A stretch of 52,545 nt of DNA from Vibrio sp. HA2012 (GTDB lineage Bacteria; Pseudomonadota; Gammaproteobacteria; Enterobacterales; Vibrionaceae). The position numbers were made by a program, and so were the translations under genes. Under the pieces are notes generated by a model, which saw only the letters and a list, made by a program, of their open reading frames with translations, was not told the DNA's origin and made no database searches. The stretch lies in assembly GCF_002812955.1 (NCBI RefSeq), contig NZ_PFXK01000012.1, positions 1 to 52,545 of the forward strand, read 5' to 3'. Below are positions 27,592-36,811 of the stretch, one piece after another (within the stretch, counting starts at the first letter, position 1; every line of letters starts with the position of its first letter).

Positions 27592-28437
27592 TTAACCTCC
27601 AATGATGACTGTGTAACCATAAGCTTCAATATGACGACAAACAGAAGCGATCTCTTCTGTACCGGGGACAGGAACATCTTTGAAAGCATATTCCAGATTA
27701 AACGTTTCGTATTTGCTTGCACCATACTGGTGGAAAGGCAGAATATGCAGTTCGCGCAACTGAAATGGCCGTAGAAATGCCAATATTTTATCCACATTAG
27801 TCAAACTTAATGTGTAACCGGGGATCAACGGTAATCGGGGAATAACGTTAATCCCCATACCAGCCAGTTGACTAAAACCGGCCAGTACCCGCTCCAAATC
27901 AATTCCGGTCACCTGTCTGGAACGTTCTGAATCCATAATCTTGAAGTCAAACAAGACTTCATCACACAAAGCTCCCAGCCTGAGTAACTGTTTTATATTG
28001 CCCTGGCCAGATGTTTCAATCGCTGTCCGGTAACCTAACTGCTTAAGTCGTTTCAACAGCATAATGGCAAACGGAGCCTGCATAAGAACTTCCCCTCCGG
28101 ATAAAGTGACGCCTCCGCCAGACGTTCGGAAGAACACATCATCTTTCTCTATCTCAGCAAGGATCTCCTCCACACTCATATCCCTGCCGACTATTTCCAG
28201 AGCCCCTCCGGGACAATCATCAACATCCATATCACACTGACTACAGTGAAGACATTTCACTTCCCGCCGGATCACTTGTGACTGCAAAGAACGAGACTCA
28301 GGATTCGAACACCACGGACATTTTAAAGGGCATCCCTTGAAAAATACGACAGTACGGATCCCCTCCCCATCATGCAGAGAATAGCGCTGGATATTAAATA
28401 TTCGCCCGGTTTCCCGAGCTTTCTGCTCACAGTTCAT
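27592..28437 (-). CDS. pflC: Glycyl-radical enzyme activase PflC
   Basis: This radical-SAM enzyme installs the glycyl radical on PflD. Counting from the chosen start it has 281 residues. The radical-SAM motif is C36-C40-C43 in FKGCPLKCPWCSNPES. A ferredoxin-like insert with four cysteines follows (C62, C65, C68, C75 in KCLHCSQCDMDVDDCPGG). FFRTSGGGVTLSGGEVLMQ is the typical glycine-rich strand. It closely resembles E. coli PflC. The ATG at 28437 overlaps the pflD stop by 11 bases; in-frame ATGs at 28461 and 28485 are less likely. Translational coupling to pflD is expected. Confidence 0.92.
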   Translation of the reverse strand: MNCEQKARETGRIFNIQRYSLHDGEGIRTVVFFKGCPLKCPWCSNPESRSLQSQVIRREVKCLHCSQCDMDVDDCPGGALEIVGRDMSVEEILAEIEKDDVFFRTSGGGVTLSGGEVLMQAPFAIMLLKRLKQLGYRTAIETSGQGNIKQLLRLGALCDEVLFDFKIMDSERSRQVTGIDLERVLAGFSQLAGMGINVIPRLPLIPGYTLSLTNVDKILAFLRPFQLRELHILPFHQYGASKYETFNLEYAFKDVPVPGTEEIASVCRHIEAYGYTVIIGG

Positions 28438-30727
28438 GAGCAGTTCTTCGAATAATGTCATCCTGGATCTCTTTCGACAGTTCAACGAAGAAAGCGCTAT
28501 ATCCAGCTACCCGTACCACCAGCCCTGCATAATCTTCCGGATTTTCCTGGGCTTTACGTAACATATCCGCATTCAGCACATTGAATTGAATATGCTGCAG
28601 TTTCAGCTTCATAAAAGCTCGCAGAAACTGACTCAGTTTATTCAGCCCCGCATCCCCCTCCAATGTAGATGGTGTAAACTTCACATTCAGCAAACTGCCG
28701 TTAGACAGCAGATAATTATCCAGCTTAGAAACCGATTTAAGCACAGCAGTTGGTCCCTGATGATCTTTACCCAGCATAGGAGAAAGCCCGCCGTCTGCCA
28801 GCTGTTCACCAGACAAACGTCCGTCAGGTGTCGCACCAACAACAGCACCTAAAGGTACATGAGCGGAAACAGTATAAGATCCAGGAGTAAACATACCTCC
28901 CCTAGGATTGCTATAACGTTCAACCTCTTTACAAAACAGACGCAACAGCTCAGAACCGATTTGATCGACGGAATCAATATCATTACCGTATTTTTCATAC
29001 CGGTTAATCAAACGAGCCCGGATTTTATCCCCCCCTTCCAAATCGAAGTTAGCGTTCAATAACTGAATAAATGCCTTAAATGTGCTGCGTTTTTCTTCAA
29101 AGACATATCGTTTTAGTGCATGTAGTGAGTCAGACAAGTTAGCAATACCTATTCCCTGAACCCCTGAGAAGTTATACCGTCCGCCACCATAGGTAATATC
29201 TTTACCATTCTCGATACAGTCACTGATAAAAGAAGAGAGCAGTGGTACCGGAGCCCAGTCGCGATGGCCGATATCGCAAATATTAGAGCCATCGATCATC
29301 AACTTCACATAATGGCAGATATCTTCTTTCATCTGGGACATCAGGCTGTCATAAGTAACATTTGTGTTATTTTCGTTACTCTTAAGCGTTAGCTCCATCA
29401 CCTTAAGCAGATTAAACATCGCAATATCATGCAGACCATAAGTTTTGCCTGGAATAGACAACTCTACACACCCTACAACCGCATAGTCACGGGCATCTTC
29501 CAGAGACACACCACGGTTAAGAAAAGCAGGCACAATTACTTCATCATTGAATACCTGAGGAATCCCCGTCCCCAAACGAATGGTTTCCGCCGCTTTATTT
29601 AAAAATGCCCGATCAATAAACTCATTTACCCGCACACCCAAGTTTGGCTGTGGAAGCTGAATACTCTGATAGGCATCAAGGCATAAGGTAGACAGTTCAT
29701 TAACGGCACTTTGGCCCGTTTCCGTTAACCCCCCCAGCAGAATGGTGTAGCCGGTCGGAAAGCCGGCAAAAAACTTCGCACTACCTGATGAACGCAATAA
29801 CACAATATCGTTAGTTTTGATCCACAGACTCTCCAGATATTCCCGCAAAAACGCGGTATCTTCATTCTGCGCCACTGACTTCCGGTAAAAAGGCAGCATA
29901 TACTGATCAAATCGTCCCAGAGACAGAGAACTGGCATTCGACTCATATTGCAGAATAATATTCATATACCAGAACAGCTGACACGCTTCGATAAAGTTAT
30001 CCGGCTTTTCTGTGGCTATCTTTCCAGATACCCTGGCAATCATATTCAGTTCGTGTTTTCTGCTAACATCTTCACACTGCGAGGCCATCTCAGCGGCCAG
30101 TGTTTCATAGCGACGAATATGTCGGATAGATGCCTGCAGAAGAATAAGTACCGACTGGTAGAAAACATTGTCAGGATTAGACAGTGCCCGAGACTCCAGT
30201 TCATCAGCTAATGCGCCAAGGCCATTGCTGAGCAGGCGTTCAAAATCGATGATAATATGTCCCTGGCCTTTGTCAGTCTGATTTACGCTGAAAACCTTCT
30301 GACCTACTGCGGCTTTAATCTCTTCCGGAAACTGGCTATTTATAAAATCTTTCATGGAACGCTCTGACCAGTACGGCAGCAGTTGTTCACGATAGATGGC
30401 TTTCTCTTTTTCCGAGATATAAAACCGGTCTTGTGGGCGGGTATCAAAGGTATCCAGCTCTTTATCTATCCAGTACGGATCCATTTCCGGCGACACAATA
30501 CCGGCACGTGGCTTAACAGTACGGTTACCGGCAATCAGTTCATTTTCACGGATGGAAATTGCAACATGATCAAGAATATGAGCAGTAGCTTTTGCACGGC
30601 GAAGAAGCGTATGCTCACCTTCCGTCTTTTGGTGACTTTCTGTATACAGAAGTGCACGTTCCAGTGATATTTCTCTGTTCGCTTCAAACAGTGCAGATTT
30701 AAGTTTTTCTATTCTTACAGTGCTCAT
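28427..30727 (-). CDS. pflD: Glycyl radical enzyme PflD (predicted 1,5-anhydrohexitol-6-phosphate C-O lyase)
   Basis: The 766 residues compare with 765 in E. coli PflD, with long identical stretches. The active-site thiyl residue is C420, with E422, in VVGCVELSIPG, the Cys-x-Glu pattern of dehydratase-type enzymes rather than the adjacent Cys pair of pyruvate formate-lyase. The glycyl radical is G742 in RVAGYSAFF. E. coli PflD was reported (2024 work on anhydroglycolysis, as I recall it) to open 1,5-anhydromannitol 6-phosphate to 1-deoxyfructose 6-phosphate, with YbiW acting on the anhydroglucitol isomer. The same reaction is the best inference here. It is oxygen-sensitive, so the operon should work only without oxygen. 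It is co-transcribed with frwCB upstream and pflC downstream. Confidence 0.92.
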   Translation of the reverse strand: MSTVRIEKLKSALFEANREISLERALLYTESHQKTEGEHTLLRRAKATAHILDHVAISIRENELIAGNRTVKPRAGIVSPEMDPYWIDKELDTFDTRPQDRFYISEKEKAIYREQLLPYWSERSMKDFINSQFPEEIKAAVGQKVFSVNQTDKGQGHIIIDFERLLSNGLGALADELESRALSNPDNVFYQSVLILLQASIRHIRRYETLAAEMASQCEDVSRKHELNMIARVSGKIATEKPDNFIEACQLFWYMNIILQYESNASSLSLGRFDQYMLPFYRKSVAQNEDTAFLREYLESLWIKTNDIVLLRSSGSAKFFAGFPTGYTILLGGLTETGQSAVNELSTLCLDAYQSIQLPQPNLGVRVNEFIDRAFLNKAAETIRLGTGIPQVFNDEVIVPAFLNRGVSLEDARDYAVVGCVELSIPGKTYGLHDIAMFNLLKVMELTLKSNENNTNVTYDSLMSQMKEDICHYVKLMIDGSNICDIGHRDWAPVPLLSSFISDCIENGKDITYGGGRYNFSGVQGIGIANLSDSLHALKRYVFEEKRSTFKAFIQLLNANFDLEGGDKIRARLINRYEKYGNDIDSVDQIGSELLRLFCKEVERYSNPRGGMFTPGSYTVSAHVPLGAVVGATPDGRLSGEQLADGGLSPMLGKDHQGPTAVLKSVSKLDNYLLSNGSLLNVKFTPSTLEGDAGLNKLSQFLRAFMKLKLQHIQFNVLNADMLRKAQENPEDYAGLVVRVAGYSAFFVELSKEIQDDIIRRTAHEL

Positions 30728-30807
30728 AGCAAGCTCCGTTAATAATGAGGTGTTGAGTCTTGTTATATACCCTCCCTTGTTCCTGATAAGAGAGAGGAAT
30801 TAATGCA

Positions 30808-31125
30808 TTAAACGTTTGCCAGATGTGCTTCTATCTTATCCATAACCGCAGCCGCTCTCTTCACTGCATCACTAACCCCGATACGAACAACGACTTTACC
30901 TTCGAAACGTTCCTGATTTTTAATATCGATATCTTTGGTCAAAATAACCACATCTGCGGCAGCAACTTCATCTGCTGTCAGCGCGTTTTCAATACCGATA
31001 GAGCCCTGAGTCTCTACCTTACAGCTCCAGCCCTTATCTTTTGCGGCTGCTTCTACTGCTTCTGCAGCCATATATGTATGTGCTACACCCGACGGACATG
31101 CGGTAACAGCGACGACATTGACCAT
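30808..31125 (-). CDS. frwB: PTS fructose-like EIIB component FrwB
   Basis: This 105-residue IIB domain has its phospho-accepting Cys10 in AVTACPSGVAHTYMAAEA. It takes phosphate from the EIIA domain of PtsA and gives it to sugar bound by FrwC. An AGGAG site precedes the ATG. It lies 104 bp after frwC and 80 bp before pflD, which places sugar import in the same operon as the radical enzyme. It closely matches E. coli FrwB (106). Confidence 0.93.
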   Translation of the reverse strand: MVNVVAVTACPSGVAHTYMAAEAVEAAAKDKGWSCKVETQGSIGIENALTADEVAAADVVILTKDIDIKNQERFEGKVVVRIGVSDAVKRAAAVMDKIEAHLANV

Positions 31126-31229
31126 ATTGTTTCTCCTGAGATATTTTTGTTAGGAAGAGCTGCCAGTCTTCTGACAAACAGCTCTGCATTGAATAATGAA
31201 CCAAATCATCTATTGAATACGGATATGAA

Positions 31230-32309
31230 TTAACCAATCGAAATATCTAGATCTACCTCATCTGATTTCGTTGTTGTCTGTTTTCCTGCACCAACCTTAC
31301 GGCGAGCTTTAAGAAAGTTCACCATAAGTGCAGTGACAACCGAACCCGCAGCCAGTGCAATAATAAAACTAAAACGACCCTCCACTACCGGCAGTACAAT
31401 CAGCCCACCCCATGCTGCAAAACTTTTGACACCAAGTACAGCAGCGATTACAGAACCACAAGCTGTACCAATCATGATAGAAGGCAATACTCTCAGAGGA
31501 TCTGCAGCCGCAAACGGAATAGCACCTTCAGTTATCCCCATGGTTCCCATCAGAATAGATGCGCGGCCGGCCTCCTGTTCGTCAGCAGCATACAGTTTTT
31601 TATTCATAAAGGTTGCCAGCCCCATCCCGACAGACGGGACAGCCACAGCCACTGAAGAGATACCAGCAACGTTATAAATGCCTTCCCCTACACACAGAAT
31701 GACAAATGCATATGCCACCTTGTTTACCGGCCCCCCCATATCGAATGCGATCATCAAACCCATAATAATTGCCAACACAACGATACTGGAATCCTGCATA
31801 CCTTTAAGAAAACCAGTCAGAGCAGCGGTAGCCGAACCGATTGGCTCACCAATTCCCCAAACAATTGCACCCGCAGTAATAAACGTACCAATAATAGGAA
31901 TGACAAAAATGGGCATAATGGAACGGGCAAATGCAGGAACCTTTATCTTTTTCAGATAATGAACAACGATACCGCCCAAAATACCGGCGAAGATAGCGCC
32001 AAAGAAGCCCGTGTTGTACATATTGGCACCAATAAAAGCAGCAATTGCAGACGGAGCAAGAGCTGAGCGATCAGCAATCGAGTAGCCAATATAAGCTGCA
32101 AGAATCGGCACCATTAACTGGAAACCTGCCACGCCGATAAAGAACAAATCGTGCAGCCAGGTTCCCTCTTCGGGTACAGCACCTTTACCGTACAACATAA
32201 CCGATGCTGCTAGCAAAATACCGCCTGCAACAACAAATGGAATCATATGGGATACACCCGTCATCAGGTGCTGTCTTGTATTTTTCAGTATGGAAATGAT
32301 GTCATTCAT
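31230..32309 (-). CDS. frwC: PTS fructose-like EIIC permease FrwC
   Basis: This is the membrane channel of the PTS system, 359 residues like E. coli FrwC, with about nine to ten hydrophobic segments. The family signatures include TGVSHMIPFVVAGG near the N-terminus and GGPVNKVAYAF and TEGAIPFAAADPLR in the second half. It would carry a 1,5-anhydrohexitol, or another fructose-like sugar, in and release it as the 6-phosphate. It is the first gene of the minus-strand operon and is divergent from ptsA. AAGGA precedes the ATG. Confidence 0.93.
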   Translation of the reverse strand: MNDIISILKNTRQHLMTGVSHMIPFVVAGGILLAASVMLYGKGAVPEEGTWLHDLFFIGVAGFQLMVPILAAYIGYSIADRSALAPSAIAAFIGANMYNTGFFGAIFAGILGGIVVHYLKKIKVPAFARSIMPIFVIPIIGTFITAGAIVWGIGEPIGSATAALTGFLKGMQDSSIVVLAIIMGLMIAFDMGGPVNKVAYAFVILCVGEGIYNVAGISSVAVAVPSVGMGLATFMNKKLYAADEQEAGRASILMGTMGITEGAIPFAAADPLRVLPSIMIGTACGSVIAAVLGVKSFAAWGGLIVLPVVEGRFSFIIALAAGSVVTALMVNFLKARRKVGAGKQTTTKSDEVDLDISIG

Positions 32310-32818
32310 AACATTGTTCCTTAGAGCACAAAGCTTTTAATAGTTAGTCTTGGATTTGTTCACGTTTACTTACTGCGCAATAAGTTCACAGCATCGGAAT
32401 TACCGATACTAACCTTCGAAGTTGTGACACTAATATAGTTAGCAAATATGCTATCAAGTTAGAAGATAAAACTTCTATTTACTGGATTTTTGTAAGATCA
32501 AATTCAGAAGGTGATCTACAACACACAATAGTCACCCTGACATAAAAAGATAAAAATACAAAACTAATTACATGAAAATAAACAAATTAGTAAAAAATAA
32601 AAACAAAACACACATTTAGAACCTTCACTTTTTTATCCATATACACAGCATATTAGACAGAGATCACACTCGAGAACAAATATAACAAATATCCAGTAAA
32701 ACGAAGAAATCTCCAATAGAGATAATAAAAATGACGTTTTATTGTGTAAAAACAAAATGAACCCGATGAAGCAACCGATTCAGAGGCAAAAAAATTATTC
32801 GTTCTGAGGACAGTATTT
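32310..32818. promoter_or_regulatory. Divergent control region between frwC and ptsA
   Basis: This 509-bp gene-free stretch is very AT-rich (especially 32530-32720). It must hold the promoters of frwC and ptsA. A dyad GTAAGATCA (32492-32500) and TGATCTAC (32512-32519) is an operator candidate, possibly for the YijO-type regulator. Half-matches to CRP sites occur at about 32507-32530 (GGTGAtctacaACACA) and 32655-32672 (AGAGATCACA). No clear FNR site was found, which is surprising for an anaerobic operon. No open reading frame is supported. Confidence 0.5.
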
Positions 32819-35323
32819 ATGAAAACCTTCTCTTTCTCTTGTGAGCTGCCAAATGGTGTCCATGCTCGTCCGGCGAGCTATGTAGAGGCATTGTGTAATG
32901 AATTTGAAGCTGACATTCAGTGGAAAAATGAACGTACCGGTATTTCTGCCAACGCAAAAAGTGTACTCTCCCTGATAGGCACTGATACATTGCAAGGAGA
33001 TCCATGTCTGGTTTTTATCGAAGGTAAAGACGAAGATGCAGCATTCCAGAAACTTTTCTCTTTTATTCAACACGAATTTCCACACTGTGATGCCCCTCTG
33101 GAACAAACTGAGCAGAATGATGGGGAACTGAGCATTCTTCCGCGTAATTTTTCCAATCTGAATATACCTGTAATTCGCGGCCACGCAGTTAGCAGCGGAT
33201 TTGGATCTGGCCAATTGGTTCAAGTTGGTGCAATCAACTTCGATAACCTGAATGATCTTCCTGAAAATCGAACAATTGCAGAAGAAAAAGCCGCTTTATC
33301 AAAAGGCTTAAAACAACTTTACCGAACATTTGAATTACAGATAACCACCACGAACCATACTGAAGCGGAAGTTATTACAGCCCATATTTCGATTGTTAAA
33401 GATGCTGAATTTCACCAAACACTGGAAGCAAACCTCGTAGAAGGACGCAGTTGTGCTGATGCCGTTATCGCGACCGCCAAACATTTCAGCGAACAACTGC
33501 AAAACTCAACTTCTGCCTATATGCGTGAACGTGAACTGGATATTCGTGACGTCTGTTTTCAGTTACTTCAGACTCTCTATGGTGAAGACAAGTTCTCCAA
33601 CCAGCTCACGCTTGAGCAGCCGAGTATCTGTATTGCCGACGACCTGACACCGAGTCAGTTTCTTGAACTGGATAAAAAACTTCTGAAAGGACTCATCCTG
33701 ACTCACGGTGGCAGTACTTCCCACACAGTCATCCTGGCTCGATCTTTTGCCATCCCAACTCTCGTCGGTATTGATGAAACCAAACTGTCAGCCTTGGTCG
33801 ATACTCAGGTTTTCGTTGATGGCAACCTAGGACTGGTTGCAACAGAGATCACCGAACCTCTGCGCCGCTACTACGCAGAAGAACAGCGCATGGCCAGCAT
33901 TATTGAACAACGTCAGAGCAAGTTTCGTGAGAAACAAGGTAAAACTGCAGATGACCAAAAGCTGGAGATCGCCGCTAATATCGCTCATTCAGTGGAAGCT
34001 AAATCTGCATTTGGTAACGGTGCAGAAGCCATCGGACTGTTCCGCACTGAGATGCTATACATGGATCGCGACTCAGCCCCGGATGAAGATGAACTGTACA
34101 ACATATTCTGTCAGGCTCTGGATGCAGCAAACGATAGATCGATAATCATTCGAACCATTGATATCGGTGGTGATAAACCGGTGGACTACCTAAATATTCC
34201 TCAGGAAAACAACCCGTTTCTGGGGTATCGTGCCGTGCGTATCTACGAAGAGTTCTTAGACATGTTCAAGATACAGCTACGCAGCATCCTTCGCGCTTCG
34301 GCTCACGGTTCATTGAAGATCATGATCCCGATGATTTCTTCTCTGGAAGAGATCTTGTGGGTGAAAGATGTGCTGGCGGAGGTACGTAAAGAACTCCGCA
34401 CCGAACATATTCCCTTCGACGAGAAGATCCCGCTGGGCATCATGCTGGAGGTTCCATCAGTGGCCTTTATCATCGATCAATGCTGTGAAGAGATCGACTT
34501 CTTCAGTATCGGCAGTAACGACCTAACCCAATATCTGATGGCTGTAGACAGAGACAACGCCAAAGTAACCAAGCACTACAACAGCTTAAACCCGGCTTTT
34601 CTGAGAACCCTGGATCATGTCGTACGTGAAGTTCACCGTCATGGCAAATGGATCGGTCTGTGTGGTGAACTGGGTGCCAAAGGATCGGTGCTACCACTGC
34701 TGGTAGGTTTGGGTCTGGATGAGATCAGTATGAGTGCTCCGAGTATTCCTGCTACCAAAGAACGGATAGCAAAACTGGACAGCCGCTCCTGTCGCCGGTT
34801 GCTGAATAAGGCCATGCAGTGCCGCACTTCTCTGGAAGTAGAACACCTGCTGGCTCAGTTCCGTATGGAGCAGAGTGATGCACCACTGATTTCCCAGGAG
34901 TGTATTACGCTGGACAATGATCTCCGCAGCAAGGAAGAGGTAATCAAGACGCTTTCCGACAACCTGTTTCTGGCAGGTCGCTGCCGCTACCCACAAAAAC
35001 TAGCTGATGATTTATGGGCGCGTGAGGATGTTTTTTCTACGGGGCTGGGCTTTGGTTTCGCGATTCCTCACACCAAAAGTGAACATATCGAGCAATCCAC
35101 TATTAGTGTATCCCGCTTAGCTAACCCCATAACCTGGGGAGATGAAGAAGCGCAGTTTGTCATTATGCTGACCCTGAATAAACACGCTGCAGGAGATCAA
35201 CATATGAAAATCTTCTCTAAATTAGCTCGACGTATTATGCATGCCGAGTTCCGCCAAAACCTGATGAATGCAGCATCAACCGAAGCTATCGAAACAATAC
35301 TTAAGGCTGAACTGGAATTATAA
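32819..35323 (+). CDS. ptsA: PTS multiphosphoryl transfer protein HPr-EI-EIIA (PtsA / FrwA)
   Basis: This is a three-domain fusion of 834 residues (E. coli 833). The HPr domain (about 1-90) has phospho-His15 in PNGVHARPAS. The enzyme I domain (about 120-660) has the phospho-His in GGSTSHTVILARSF and the PEP-binding Cys in GLCGELGAKG. The C-terminal fructose-type EIIA domain (about 685-830) has its His in GFGFAIPHTKSEHI. It therefore carries phosphate from PEP to FrwB/FrwD without the general PTS proteins. It is divergent from frwC, as in E. coli, and followed by a terminator. Confidence 0.95.
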   Translation: MKTFSFSCELPNGVHARPASYVEALCNEFEADIQWKNERTGISANAKSVLSLIGTDTLQGDPCLVFIEGKDEDAAFQKLFSFIQHEFPHCDAPLEQTEQNDGELSILPRNFSNLNIPVIRGHAVSSGFGSGQLVQVGAINFDNLNDLPENRTIAEEKAALSKGLKQLYRTFELQITTTNHTEAEVITAHISIVKDAEFHQTLEANLVEGRSCADAVIATAKHFSEQLQNSTSAYMRERELDIRDVCFQLLQTLYGEDKFSNQLTLEQPSICIADDLTPSQFLELDKKLLKGLILTHGGSTSHTVILARSFAIPTLVGIDETKLSALVDTQVFVDGNLGLVATEITEPLRRYYAEEQRMASIIEQRQSKFREKQGKTADDQKLEIAANIAHSVEAKSAFGNGAEAIGLFRTEMLYMDRDSAPDEDELYNIFCQALDAANDRSIIIRTIDIGGDKPVDYLNIPQENNPFLGYRAVRIYEEFLDMFKIQLRSILRASAHGSLKIMIPMISSLEEILWVKDVLAEVRKELRTEHIPFDEKIPLGIMLEVPSVAFIIDQCCEEIDFFSIGSNDLTQYLMAVDRDNAKVTKHYNSLNPAFLRTLDHVVREVHRHGKWIGLCGELGAKGSVLPLLVGLGLDEISMSAPSIPATKERIAKLDSRSCRRLLNKAMQCRTSLEVEHLLAQFRMEQSDAPLISQECITLDNDLRSKEEVIKTLSDNLFLAGRCRYPQKLADDLWAREDVFSTGLGFGFAIPHTKSEHIEQSTISVSRLANPITWGDEEAQFVIMLTLNKHAAGDQHMKIFSKLARRIMHAEFRQNLMNAASTEAIETILKAELEL

Positions 35324-35390
35324 ACACAAAGATTCCTTCTATTTCAAAATGTTACATTTCATATGGTGATATACTCTCCTTCGGGATATT

Positions 35391-35419
35391 GGCAGTACTT
35401 ATTCAGTACTGCCCTTTTT
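35391..35419 (+). terminator. ptsA terminator
   Basis: GGCAGTACT (35391-35399) pairs perfectly with AGTACTGCC (35405-35413) around a 5-nt loop, followed by CTTTTTC. It lies about 70 nt after the ptsA stop and 40 nt before the next gene. Confidence 0.8.
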
Positions 35420-35460
35420 CATTATCACTTATATCAGGGATGCCAAATAAGGACTGAGCA

Positions 35461-35928
35461 ATGAACAAACTTTTAGACCACCTTTTGCAACAAGAGCAAC
35501 GACTACAGTTTCTCCATTTTTCCCATACAAGAGCCTGGGAACTGGGATGTGCATTAAAAAAAGCAGCAGAACAGAAAGAAGCAAAGATTGCTATTGATAT
35601 CACTATGAACAGCCTGTGTATTTTCAGTTATACCATGCCAGGAACTCGCCTCGACAATGTCGAATGGATTCGACGTAAAAGAAACGTAGTTCAACGCTAT
35701 CAAAACAGTTCGTGGTATGTCGGTAACTACTATAAAGCAAAGGGAAAATCTATTGCTGAAGCATCACTGGTTGACCCCTGTGAATTTGCCCCATTCGGTG
35801 GCAGCTTCCCTCTCAACATCCGCAATGTCGGTACAATAGGAGCCATTACGGTTTCTGGTCTGTCGCAGGCTGAAGACCACCAGCTGATTGTCGATGTGCT
35901 GGAAGAATTCCTGTGTAATGAGAAATAA
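35461..35928 (+). CDS. HbpS/GlcG-like protein, UPF0303 family
   Basis: This 155-residue soluble protein belongs to the UPF0303/HbpS-like (DUF336-related) family, sometimes called heme-degrading domain proteins. Family stretches are AKIAIDITMNSLCIFSYTMPG, FAPFGGSFPLNIRN and VGTIGAITVSGLSQAEDHQLIV. There is no signal peptide. AAGGA precedes the ATG. It sits behind ptsA but beyond a terminator, so it is probably a separate unit. Biochemical function is unknown; related domains (PduO C-terminus, HbpS) bind haem or cobalamin-associated factors. It forms the right edge of the accessory block. Confidence 0.75.
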   Translation: MNKLLDHLLQQEQRLQFLHFSHTRAWELGCALKKAAEQKEAKIAIDITMNSLCIFSYTMPGTRLDNVEWIRRKRNVVQRYQNSSWYVGNYYKAKGKSIAEASLVDPCEFAPFGGSFPLNIRNVGTIGAITVSGLSQAEDHQLIVDVLEEFLCNEK

Positions 35929-35930
35929 TA

Positions 35931-35963
35931 AAAAGCAGGCCGTACCATCATACGGTACAGCCT
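35931..35963 (-). terminator. lgt operon terminator
   Basis: The arms AGGCCGTACC (35937-35946) and GGTACAGCCT (35954-35963) pair at nine of ten positions around a 7-nt loop. On the minus strand the stem is followed by GCTTTTTATT, so it serves the lgt side. It sits between the convergent UPF0303 gene and lgt. Confidence 0.7.
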
Positions 35964-35979
35964 TGATAACACCCAAAAA

Positions 35980-36780
35980 CTATATTTTTTTCGACTCTGC
36001 CCGATATGCCCAAACCATCATCAGAATCCCGATAATAATCATTGGAGACGACAGGATCTGTCCCATAGAAATAATGCCGCTAAATAACCCAAGGTGAGCA
36101 TCAGGTTCACGGAAATACTCAACGATAAACCGGAATACGCCATAACCTGTTAAAAACAATCCAGAAACCGAACCGGCAGGTCTTGGTTTACGAATAAACA
36201 GATTTAAAATAGCAAACAACAGTAGCCCTTCCAGTGCAAATTCATACAACTGGGAAGGATGACGTGGCAGATAACCACCACTAGGAAACAGGATAGCCCA
36301 TGGCACATCCGTCACCCGTCCCCAAAGCTCATCATTCATAAAATTCCCCAGTCTGCCCATGCCCAACCCGAAAGGAACCAGTGGCGCAATAAAATCGGCA
36401 ACACTAAAGAAAGAGCGTTTATTTTTCCAGCCATACCAGTACATAGCACTGATAACCCCCAGAAGCCCTCCGTGGAAAGACATACCACCTGTCCAGACTT
36501 TAAACAAATACAGGGGATCATCCATAAACAAATCAAAATGATAAAACAGAACGTAACCAACCCGTCCGCCTATAACAACCCCTAAAAAACCAGCAAATAA
36601 TAAGTCCGAAACTTGCTCTCTGCTCCATCCGCTGCTTTTTTTATCTGCCCGCCGGTTTGCCAGCCACAGAGCAAAGATAAAGCCAAACAAGTACATCAGC
36701 CCATACCAACGAATGGACAAAGGCCCAAGCGAAACCAGAACAGGATCAATCTGTGGAAACTCAATAAACCCCTGAGTCAT
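35980..36780 (-). CDS. lgt: Prolipoprotein diacylglyceryl transferase
   Basis: This is the first enzyme of lipoprotein maturation, an inner-membrane protein that moves diacylglycerol from phosphatidylglycerol to the lipobox Cys. The product has about 266 residues with seven membrane segments. Conserved motifs are [23 protein letters not shown], the Lgt signature [19 protein letters not shown] and [10 protein letters not shown]. The start at 36780 gives a better distance to AGAG than the ATG at 36786. It is co-directional with the TauE-like gene, ptsP and rppH. In E. coli thyA follows lgt, but not here. Confidence 0.96.
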   Translation of the reverse strand: MTQGFIEFPQIDPVLVSLGPLSIRWYGLMYLFGFIFALWLANRRADKKSSGWSREQVSDLLFAGFLGVVIGGRVGYVLFYHFDLFMDDPLYLFKVWTGGMSFHGGLLGVISAMYWYGWKNKRSFFSVADFIAPLVPFGLGMGRLGNFMNDELWGRVTDVPWAILFPSGGYLPRHPSQLYEFALEGLLLFAILNLFIRKPRPAGSVSGLFLTGYGVFRFIVEYFREPDAHLGLFSGIISMGQILSSPMIIIGILMMVWAYRAESKKI

Positions 36781-36811
36781 AAACATTCTCTTTTTAAACA
36801 GGATGGATCAA

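Noticed and set aside
32795..33223. A 142-codon minus-strand frame at the ptsA start
   Set aside because: It overlaps the HPr domain of PtsA, whose phospho-His motif is intact on the plus strand.
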